5,458 nucleotides of DNA from Candidatus Altimarinota bacterium (GTDB lineage Bacteria; Patescibacteriota; Gracilibacteria; RBG-16-42-10): the NCBI GenBank assembly GCA_017984655.1, contig JAGNZB010000077.1, positions 1-5,458 of the forward strand, given 5' to 3'. Within the stretch, counting starts at the first letter, position 1, and every line of letters begins with the position of its first letter. The notes under the pieces were generated by a model. It was not told the origin of the DNA, did not search any database, and worked only from the letters and a program-made list of their open reading frames with translations. Below, one piece after another: positions 1 through 5,458 of this stretch. Made by a program: the position numbers and the translations under genes.

Positions 1-325
1 CCCGCCTAACAATCGCGATCCACTGCCAGATGAGATCAGTACCTGTAGTGATCGCTATCTCAAGAACCAATTGCAACTACTCAAACCACTAGTAATTGTG
101 ACACTCGGTAGACACTCCATGAATTACTTTTTGCCCAACCAAAAAATATCTGAGGCACATGGCAAAGCAATTCACACAAAAGGAATAGATGGTCATCCTC
201 AAGTATATTTCCCGCTCTATCATCCTGCAGCCGCACTCTACAATGGCTCACTACAAAGCACATTGATGGCGGACTTCCAAAAAATTCCTCAGCTCCTAGA
301 ACAACTAATCTCTTCCCATGCTTAA
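1..325 (+). CDS. Uracil-DNA glycosylase, family 4 (C-terminal part, 5' end cut by window)
   Basis: Family 4 uracil-DNA glycosylases remove uracil from DNA to start base-excision repair, and carry a 4Fe-4S cluster. The frame is open from base 2 with no start, so about 107 C-terminal residues are visible and the N-terminal part, including the GExPG active-site motif, lies outside. The first visible residues, PPNNRDPLPDE, match the family's conserved segment just after the third cluster cysteine. The Cys codon at 44-46, followed by a DRYL segment, is the expected fourth cluster ligand. LKPLVIVTLGRHS is the next family strand, and the HPAAAL motif with its catalytic-site His codon at 221-223 is intact. 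The end is at the normal place for the family, with a short helical tail. The stop codon lies inside the next gene (8-base overlap), which suggests co-transcription with it. Confidence 0.92.
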   Translation, partial: PPNNRDPLPDEISTCSDRYLKNQLQLLKPLVIVTLGRHSMNYFLPNQKISEAHGKAIHTKGIDGHPQVYFPLYHPAAALYNGSLQSTLMADFQKIPQLLEQLISSHA

Positions 326-722
326 TCTCTGGATATTATTAGGATCGGCACTACTCGGCTGGAGTACTTGGTGGCTGGTGATTAGCAAGCTCTCTCCTTG
401 TGAACTATGGGTCAATGAAGTATGCCAAAGTGGCATTGAGTGGGGGGCAATGCTGGCATTTTTTATTTCACTTTTCATTGCCATGGCTGCCACATGCGCA
501 TTGCTGATCTTCTTCCTCAAACGCTTTCTCAGCGGCAATGAAATCTTCTTCGCGTTCCTTGTCATTGCCCTGCGCCAGGGGATACTGATTTCTGTATCAC
601 TCTGCTTGCTACTTTTACTCAAATCACTGCAGGTGTTTTTTTGGTGGGACGCCTTGATTATTATCGTAGGAATGGTTTTAATTGAGTTCGCATTTCACCG
701 TAAATCTTCATTGCATGAATGA
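318..722 (+). CDS. Small four-helix membrane protein of unknown function
   Basis: I do not recognise this 134-residue protein as a named family. It is strongly hydrophobic, with four likely membrane segments at about residues 3-23, 42-67, 78-103 and 107-126. A loop at about 24-41 carries two Cys (28 and 36) and acidic residues. Between segments 2 and 3 is a short polar loop (KRFLSGNE), and the C-terminus is a short charged tail (HRKSSLHE). There is no signal-peptidase site or catalytic motif that I can see. The ATG at 318 overlaps the end of the glycosylase gene by 8 bases, and the stop overlaps the pheS start by 8 bases, so expression is probably coupled to both neighbours. The overlaps, the good open frame and the coherent helix pattern support a real gene. 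It could be an accessory or structural inner-membrane protein; its position before pheS is no proof of a role in translation. Confidence 0.8.
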   Translation: MLNLWILLGSALLGWSTWWLVISKLSPCELWVNEVCQSGIEWGAMLAFFISLFIAMAATCALLIFFLKRFLSGNEIFFAFLVIALRQGILISVSLCLLLLLKSLQVFFWWDALIIIVGMVLIEFAFHRKSSLHE

Positions 723-1734
723 TATTGAACAAATTGCCGCCACCGCACAGACCGAGATTGGAAAGGCGGACACAATAGCAGAGCTAGAAGCGATCAAAAA
801 CACTTACCTGGGTAAGCAGGGACAAATCACTTTATTGCTCAAGAATCTGGTCAATCTGCCTGTCGAAGAAAGAAAGACCTTTGGTAGTACAGTGCAACAG
901 CTGCGCGTGCAAACTGAAACATTGATAAACGAACGATCACAGAGCTTACAAGAAGCTGCTTTACAAGCACAAGAAAAGCATGAAGCAATCGATGTCACTA
1001 TCCCAAGCACAGGATCTAGTGGCTCACTTCATCCCCTGACATTAGTCCAAAATGAACTGACTGATATCTTTCAGCGTCTTGGCTTCGCTGTATTACGAGG
1101 ACCAGAAGCGGAAAGTGACTACTACAATTTCGAAGCCCTCAATATCCCCAGCACCCATCCAGCACGTGATTCTCACGACACATTTTTCTTGAGTGACGAC
1201 ACTGTGATGCGCACACATACATCATCAGTACAAGTACGTGCTATGGAAATGTACGGCGCCCCATTCCGAGGTATTGTCCCAGGACGAGTATTCCGCAATG
1301 AAGCTGTAGATGTCTCACATGACCATACTTTTTATCAGCTAGAAGGGATGATGATTGATGAGAATCTCACTATTGGTAATCTGCTTGCTGTGATGAAGTT
1401 GCTTTTACGTGAGATGTTCCAGCGTGACGTCAATGTTCGTCTCCGACCTGGCTACTTCCCTTTCGTCGAGCCAGGATTTGAGCTCGATAGCGAATGTACT
1501 ATTTGTCGAGGCCATGGCTGTAGTGTCTGCAAACAATCCGGTTGGGTAGAGCTGATTCCCTGTGGCATGATTCATCCCAAAGTGCTCGAAGCGGGCAAGA
1601 TTGACTCCAATAAATACAACGGTTGGGCTTTTGGTATGGGGCTCAGTCGTCTCGTGATGATGAAATACAAAATTGATGATGTTCGTCTCTTACAAAATGG
1701 TGATCTCCGCTTCTTATCTCAATTCTCTCTATGA
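715..1734 (+). CDS. pheS: Phenylalanyl-tRNA synthetase alpha subunit
   Basis: PheS is the catalytic alpha subunit of the cytoplasmic alpha2beta2 enzyme that activates Phe with ATP and charges tRNA-Phe. The 339 residues are of normal length. Residues 1-90 form the N-terminal coiled-coil tRNA-binding arm. The class II core follows: motif 1 at about 106-135, motif 2 at 190-214 (GRVFRNEAVDVSH then HTFYQLEG), and motif 3 at 303-313 (GWAFGMGLSRL). Ala305 matches the E. coli Ala294 that shapes the Phe pocket. Cys261, 264, 269 and 272 make a CxxC-x4-CxxC knuckle, present in many non-proteobacterial PheS. The usual motif 3 Glu before Arg312 is Ser311 here. The ATG at 715 is chosen because MNDIEQI begins where the family begins; an upstream in-frame TTG at 682 would add 11 unrelated residues inside the preceding gene. 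The stop overlaps pheT as ATGA. Confidence 0.98.
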   Translation: MNDIEQIAATAQTEIGKADTIAELEAIKNTYLGKQGQITLLLKNLVNLPVEERKTFGSTVQQLRVQTETLINERSQSLQEAALQAQEKHEAIDVTIPSTGSSGSLHPLTLVQNELTDIFQRLGFAVLRGPEAESDYYNFEALNIPSTHPARDSHDTFFLSDDTVMRTHTSSVQVRAMEMYGAPFRGIVPGRVFRNEAVDVSHDHTFYQLEGMMIDENLTIGNLLAVMKLLLREMFQRDVNVRLRPGYFPFVEPGFELDSECTICRGHGCSVCKQSGWVELIPCGMIHPKVLEAGKIDSNKYNGWAFGMGLSRLVMMKYKIDDVRLLQNGDLRFLSQFSL

Positions 1735-4127
1735 AGGTATCTCGAACATGGCTCAATCAATTCGTCTCTTTAGCCGATGTCAGCGATGAACAATTCTCAG
1801 CATTGTTTAATATCCGCACAGCAGAACTAGAAGGGATCGAGAATCTCAGTGCCCAGTGGCAGCACATCGTCGTCGGCGAAATCCTTAGCATTGCAGCTCA
1901 TCCCAATGCGACTAAGCTGCAAGTAACCCAAACTAATATTGGTGATCGCACCGTGCAGATTGTTTGTGGCGCATCCAATATTCGTGTTGGCATGAAAGTA
2001 ATTGTCGCCTTGCCAGGTAGCAAAGTGCGTTGGCATGGTGAAGGTGACCTGGTAGAGCTCAAAGAAACTGAATTAAGAGGGGTAACTAGTGTCGGCATGA
2101 TCTGTGGGGCTGACGAAGTAGGACTACCAAATACCGAAGATGGGGTCAAAGACTTGTCAGCATTGCCTGCAAAAGTTGGCACTCCCTTAGCACAAGCTCT
2201 AGGACTTGATGATTCTATTGTTGAAATTGACAATAAATCTCTAACCCATCGCCCAGACTTATGGGGACATTATGGTTTGGCACGCGAGTGTGCAGTGATT
2301 TGGGATCGCAAACTTCTCCCACTACCAGTAGATACCAGTCCAGCTGGTACTGAGCAATTAGCTGTCCAGGTTAGTGCTAGCACATTGTGTACTCGCTATA
2401 TGGCTGTTAAACTACAAGTCACGGATATCCGAGACCATACTGAACTAGCAAATCGCTTACGAGCACTGGGACATAGTAGCCATGGACTGATTGTGGACAC
2501 TACCAATTATATCATGCAGGAGTTAGGTCAACCGCTCCATGCTTTCGATGCTACTCAAGTTGTCGGCGCGATTCATGTCCGTCATGCAGTAGCAGGTGAA
2601 ACAATCGAAACCCTTGATGGAGTAGTACGCACCCTTGATAGCACGATGCTGGTCATTGCTGACGACCAAAAAGTATTAGCAATAGCAGGTGTGATGGGCG
2701 GCAAGAGTAGCCAGATTACTGAGAGCACCACCAGTATCATCCTAGAAGCAGCCCATTTTGATCCGACCAGTGTCCGTGTCACAGCCCATAAGTTGGGCTT
2801 ACGTACTGATGCCGTACAGCGCTATGAAAAATCATTAGATCCTTATCTACCAGAGACTGCCCTGCGCCGTTTTCTATTGATCTTGGGTCAATATTGTACA
2901 GTAAAAATCAGCAGTGAAATTGTGGATCAGTTCCCACTGCCACCACAACCAAAATATTGTGTCATCAATCCTCAAAGAATCAATGCTCGTATTGGGACTG
3001 ATATTAGTACTGGATTCATCAGCCACACCCTTGAGCAATTGGGTTTTGTGATCAAAAAAACTAGTGAACAGGAGTGGCAACTGACTATTCCAAGCTATCG
3101 TGCGACCAAAGATGTCAGTAGTGAGGTCGACATCATCGAAGAGATCGCTCGTTTCTATGGCTATGAGAAGATCACCCCCATCCTCCCTCGAGTACCACTG
3201 GGCCTACCGATTCCTCAACCATGGTATGAGCTAGAAAAAAAAGTAAAAACATTTTTAGCTTTCACTGCCGGGTTACAAGAAGTTTCCAAACATTCATTCT
3301 ATAGTGAAGCTACTATCAAACAATTTGGTCTTGATCAGCAGCATACAGTACTGAGAAACTCACTGTCACAAGACCATACTCATTTGCGCGTCAGTTTATT
3401 ACCAGGCCTCTGTGATGTAGTCCAAAGAAACAGCACCACCAAGCTACCAATCAATATCTTCGAAATCGGAAAGACATTTCTTCCTTCCAGCAAAGACCTA
3501 AAAGTACTGCCTACTGAGAATGTTATGATTGGGATTGTAGTCAGTGATCCCGAGAACAATATTCCTTTCAAAAAAGTCCAAGCCACCGTCAGTAAACTAC
3601 TGGGACATCTTCATCTGGAAGTTTCAATTGAACCGTGGAGCGAAGGTTTGCCGATAGCCGCTCAAGCAGGACGGGCAGCGACCATCAAAGTGGCAAACCA
3701 AGTCATCGGTCACATCTTCGAAGTCGCTGGTGTGGTTAGAAGCAGACTGAAGCTTGAACAAAGAGTAGCTTATGCTGAGATTAACTTTGAACAACTTTTG
3801 AACACTACCCCAAATAAAGCTCTAGAGTATGAGCCTGTGCCCAAGTTTCCTCACAAAGTCTTCGATGTCTCAGTCGTAGTCGATCGCCAAGTTGCTGCCG
3901 GCACCCTACTCCATGAGCTTCAGAAGCTAGATCCACTGATCTCTGTTGTACAACTTTTTGACATCTATGAGGGCGACAAGATTGCCACGACCAACAAAGC
4001 ACTAGCGTATCAATTCACTTTGCAATCACAAGACCGCACACTGACAGACGAAGATATGCATCGAGTCCAAAAAGTCGTCTTTGATTTCTTGACCACACAA
4101 TACCAAGGAGTGATCCGTGGACTATGA
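1731..4127 (+). CDS. pheT: Phenylalanyl-tRNA synthetase beta subunit
   Basis: PheT is the structural, tRNA-binding and proofreading subunit that pairs with PheS. At 798 residues it is full length (E. coli has about 795). Domains in order: N-terminal B1 strands; an EMAP/OB tRNA-binding domain at about 43-155 (VGEILSIAAHPNATKLQV, then SVGMICGADEVGL); the B3/B4 editing domain at about 215-385; B5 at about 412-480; a catalytic-like core at about 495-690; and an FDX-ACB anticodon-binding domain at about 706-798. In B5, Asp461, Asp467, Glu470 and Glu471 have the spacing of the known magnesium ligands. In the editing domain His270 (GQPLHAFD), Gly323, Glu339, Thr359 and Ala361 match known editing-pocket positions with a constant offset of five from E. 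coli numbering, but the Arg244 equivalent is Ser249. The start overlaps the pheS stop by 4 bases, which supports coupled, balanced synthesis of the subunits. Confidence 0.98.
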   Translation: MKVSRTWLNQFVSLADVSDEQFSALFNIRTAELEGIENLSAQWQHIVVGEILSIAAHPNATKLQVTQTNIGDRTVQIVCGASNIRVGMKVIVALPGSKVRWHGEGDLVELKETELRGVTSVGMICGADEVGLPNTEDGVKDLSALPAKVGTPLAQALGLDDSIVEIDNKSLTHRPDLWGHYGLARECAVIWDRKLLPLPVDTSPAGTEQLAVQVSASTLCTRYMAVKLQVTDIRDHTELANRLRALGHSSHGLIVDTTNYIMQELGQPLHAFDATQVVGAIHVRHAVAGETIETLDGVVRTLDSTMLVIADDQKVLAIAGVMGGKSSQITESTTSIILEAAHFDPTSVRVTAHKLGLRTDAVQRYEKSLDPYLPETALRRFLLILGQYCTVKISSEIVDQFPLPPQPKYCVINPQRINARIGTDISTGFISHTLEQLGFVIKKTSEQEWQLTIPSYRATKDVSSEVDIIEEIARFYGYEKITPILPRVPLGLPIPQPWYELEKKVKTFLAFTAGLQEVSKHSFYSEATIKQFGLDQQHTVLRNSLSQDHTHLRVSLLPGLCDVVQRNSTTKLPINIFEIGKTFLPSSKDLKVLPTENVMIGIVVSDPENNIPFKKVQATVSKLLGHLHLEVSIEPWSEGLPIAAQAGRAATIKVANQVIGHIFEVAGVVRSRLKLEQRVAYAEINFEQLLNTTPNKALEYEPVPKFPHKVFDVSVVVDRQVAAGTLLHELQKLDPLISVVQLFDIYEGDKIATTNKALAYQFTLQSQDRTLTDEDMHRVQKVVFDFLTTQYQGVIRGL
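4105..4110 (+). promoter_or_regulatory. Possible Shine-Dalgarno sequence for yraN
   Basis: AAGGAG lies inside the 3' end of pheT, with 13 bases between it and the ATG at 4124. This is the only good anti-16S match I see close to any start in the window, though the spacing is longer than the usual 5-9 bases. It may be a chance match in pheT codons, because yraN can also be translated by re-initiation at the ATGA overlap. Confidence 0.35.
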
Positions 4128-4477
4128 GTACGAAGCAAATAGGCGCTCTAGCTGAAGATTATGCTGAGCACTATTTGCATGCCTGTGGCTACACCATAGT
4201 CGCTCGCAATTGGCAGGCGAGCCATACCGAAATCGACCTCATTTGTCATAGTGATACCCAAGCTGACTTACTATTTGTAGAGGTCAAGAGCACCAAAGCT
4301 GGTTTCGACCCCTTGCAGCATTGGCATCCAAACAAACAAACATCGCTAACCAAAGCAATTATCAAATACTTAGAAACAGTAGAGGATACTGATTTTAGAC
4401 TTGATTTGATTACAGTGGACATGGATACTACAGGTGCCTGCAAATCTCTTGACCATTGGCACAATGTCCTCTACTAA
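4124..4477 (+). CDS. yraN: YraN family (UPF0102) protein with a restriction-endonuclease-like fold
   Basis: This 117-residue protein matches the widespread bacterial UPF0102/YraN family in length and motif order. The N-terminus has GALAEDYAEHYL with Glu11, then GYTIVARNW (Arg28-Asn29). The PD-(D/E)xK-type core follows: Glu36 and Asp38 in EIDLI, then Glu53 and Lys55 in LLFVEVKS, with Lys71 and Lys77 in the next helix and FRLDLITVD as the last core strand. The family fold predicts nucleic-acid binding or cleavage, but its cellular job is not firmly settled. Small departures from consensus are Thr35 in place of the usual Gly before EIDLI, and Ser-Thr in place of the Arg that often follows VEVK. 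The putative catalytic Asp, Glu and Lys are all kept. ATG overlaps the pheT stop (ATGA), and the 3' end overlaps the next gene by 14 bases. YraN often sits near rnhB, rplS or dprA elsewhere; here it follows pheT. Confidence 0.93.
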   Translation: MSTKQIGALAEDYAEHYLHACGYTIVARNWQASHTEIDLICHSDTQADLLFVEVKSTKAGFDPLQHWHPNKQTSLTKAIIKYLETVEDTDFRLDLITVDMDTTGACKSLDHWHNVLY

Positions 4478-5171
4478 GCTTCTCGCTTTCGACTGCGCAT
4501 ATCATGCCTGCCATGCCGCTCTACTTAGCGATGGCACCGTCACTCTCCTCGATTGGAAAGCTCCCGACCTAGATAGTGAGACATTATTGTCTATGGCTCG
4601 CCAGTACAAAGTCACTACGGTGCTCCTCACTGGACCAAAAGCAATGTACTTTCCTCAGAAAATCAAAGAGATCACTATTGCCAAAACCAAGAGAATTGAA
4701 GCTCTAGCCCAAGGGATTACATTTTTGGCATTAACACAAGCATCATTAGTAGTGGTAATTGAGACTGGCATCCATCTTTTTTATCAAAGTGATGAAGTCT
4801 TGTATCTTGGTAGCTTACCCTACAGTTTCGCTAGTTGCGATTTGACCGAAAATTTAGCGGCAACAGCTGAGATGGGAGAGGAATTACCCGAACCATTCTC
4901 TATTTGTCACACTTTTGCATTGCACCAAGAAAGGAATGCTCCAGTACAAGAACTGCTGGGCTACACCATCTCCCTAGCAATCAAAGAATTTCTTCAGCGC
5001 TATCAGATTCAACATTGTTATATTGCCAACAGTCTTGGTATTGCTGAGGCAGAAATTTTGCAAGGTCTCGTTGATAAAGCTACAGTAGAACTGTTACCAC
5101 ACGCTGAGCATATTGCCTGCACCGGACTTTTGTTACCACATCTCCCTTCATATGAACCAGCCGATTCGTAA
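4464..5171 (+). CDS. Unassigned protein, possibly a degenerate TsaB-like or other ASKHA-fold protein
   Basis: I cannot assign this 235-residue protein firmly. The N-terminus ([19 protein letters not shown], residues 6-24) resembles the first beta-hairpin of TsaB/actin-like ATPase folds, where a phosphate-binding loop begins Lxx[17 protein letters not shown] at 54-67 sits where TsaB has its GPGSFTGLRIG motif, but only GP is kept. A second strand-turn-strand at about 95-118 ([21 protein letters not shown]) resembles a phosphate-2 hairpin without the usual Asp-Gly-Gly. The C-terminal [18 protein letters not shown] (182-199) resembles the late ASKHA 'GG..' strand and helix, also without the Gly pair. 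Length fits TsaB (about 220-230). ATP hydrolysis looks unlikely. There are no membrane segments or signal peptide. ATG 4464 is preferred; a GTG at 4434 would add ten residues ahead of the first strand. It overlaps yraN by 14 and lepA by 20 bases. The gene is well supported; the family is not. Confidence 0.75.
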   Translation: MSSTKLLAFDCAYHACHAALLSDGTVTLLDWKAPDLDSETLLSMARQYKVTTVLLTGPKAMYFPQKIKEITIAKTKRIEALAQGITFLALTQASLVVVIETGIHLFYQSDEVLYLGSLPYSFASCDLTENLAATAEMGEELPEPFSICHTFALHQERNAPVQELLGYTISLAIKEFLQRYQIQHCYIANSLGIAEAEILQGLVDKATVELLPHAEHIACTGLLLPHLPSYEPADS

Positions 5172-5458
5172 TTTTTGTATCATTGCCCATATCGATCACG
5201 GCAAATCCACCCTAGCTGACCGTTTCATCGAATACACTGCCACTCTGGCCAAGCGCGAGATGAAACACACGCAAATGCTCGACACCATGGATATTGAGCA
5301 AGAACGAGGTATCACGATCAAACTCCAGCCAGTAAGAATGCACTGGAAAGACCATATTTTGAACTTGATCGATACACCAGGCCATGTGGATTTCACTTAT
5401 GAAGTATCTCGAAGTCTAGCTGCCTGCGAGGGCGCTATATTAGTAGTAGATGCAAGCC
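5152..5458 (+). CDS. lepA: Elongation factor 4 (LepA), N-terminal part, 3' end cut by window
   Basis: LepA is a ribosome-associated translational GTPase that acts in translation or ribosome assembly. The window shows the first 102 residues of about 600, all within the G domain. G1/P-loop is AHIDHGKST (residues 12-20), switch I holds RGITIK (52-57), and G3 is DTPGH (74-78), with the catalytic His78. [18 protein letters not shown], the KREM segment, [15 protein letters not shown] and the [17 protein letters not shown] run are LepA signatures. They separate it from EF-G (AHIDAGKTT) and BipA/TypA (AHVDHGKTT). Leu58 stands where LepA usually has Ala after RGITIK, a mild change. ATG 5152 is the family start; the first 20 bases overlap the upstream gene's end. 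No Shine-Dalgarno is seen, only a pyrimidine-rich stretch (TCTCCCTTCAT) before the ATG, so translation may be coupled to the preceding gene. Confidence 0.97.
   Translation, partial: MNQPIRNFCIIAHIDHGKSTLADRFIEYTATLAKREMKHTQMLDTMDIEQERGITIKLQPVRMHWKDHILNLIDTPGHVDFTYEVSRSLAACEGAILVVDAS

Noticed and set aside
305..622. Minus-strand open frame of 105 codons opposite the membrane protein gene
   Set aside because: It is basic and Ser-rich with no recognisable motif, and lies antisense to a coherent four-helix gene tied to its neighbours by overlaps. It is a shadow frame.
682..714. Upstream TTG start that would extend PheS by 11 residues
   Set aside because: The added residues (SSHFTVNLHC) have no counterpart in PheS, TTG is a weak start, and it would lie 41 bases inside the preceding gene. 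The ATG at 715 matches the family N-terminus.
1898..2233. Minus-strand open frame of 111 codons opposite pheT
   Set aside because: It is low-complexity Ser/Thr/Pro-rich translation antisense to the well-conserved tRNA-binding domain of PheT, and has no independent support.
4434..4463. Upstream GTG start for the unassigned protein before lepA
   Set aside because: It adds ten residues before the first predicted strand and lengthens the yraN overlap to 44 bases. The ATG at 4464 places LLAFD near the N-terminus, as in TsaB-like proteins.
1..5458. Recoded TGA (Gly), as in Gracilibacteria or Absconditabacteria
   Set aside because: TGA ends the membrane protein gene, pheS and pheT exactly where those proteins should end or where the next gene starts, and no conserved frame contains an internal TGA.
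1..5458. Promoters, terminators, tRNA genes, CRISPR or insertion-sequence repeats
   Set aside because: There is no intergenic space, no hairpin followed by a T-run, no spaced direct repeats and no terminal inverted repeats that I could see. Any internal promoter would lie within coding sequence, and I found no convincing -35/-10 pair.

Overview
The window is a solid block of plus-strand housekeeping genes from a bacterium with a very compact genome. In order it holds the 3' end of a family 4 uracil-DNA glycosylase gene, a small four-helix membrane protein of unknown function, pheS and pheT (both subunits of phenylalanyl-tRNA synthetase), a YraN/UPF0102 nuclease-fold protein, an unrecognised protein with faint resemblance to TsaB and other ASKHA-fold proteins, and the 5' end of lepA (elongation factor 4). 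I see no RNA gene, mobile element, CRISPR array, terminator or convincing promoter.

Each gene overlaps the next at all six junctions (8, 8, 4, 4, 14 and 20 bases), so the window has no non-coding base. This implies one transcript with translational coupling. Most start codons lack a visible Shine-Dalgarno sequence. TGA ends three of the genes, and no reading frame needs TGA as a sense codon, so the code is the ordinary bacterial one (not the TGA=Gly code of Gracilibacteria/Absconditabacteria).

The extreme compaction, the gene content, the style of PheS (four-cysteine knuckle, 'RPGYFPFVEPGFE'-type segment) and the divergent small proteins suggest a Candidate Phyla Radiation (Patescibacteria) member. 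That placement is inference; no 16S rRNA or marker tree is available here.

Functionally the block joins DNA repair (uracil excision) with translation (Phe-tRNA charging with a proofreading domain, and a ribosome-associated GTPase). If the fifth complete gene really is a TsaB relative, tRNA t6A modification would be a further link to translation, but this is weak. I found no clearly new multi-gene system. The points most worth a second look are the unassigned 4464-5171 protein, the Ser in place of an editing-pocket Arg in PheT, and the fully overlapping gene layout.
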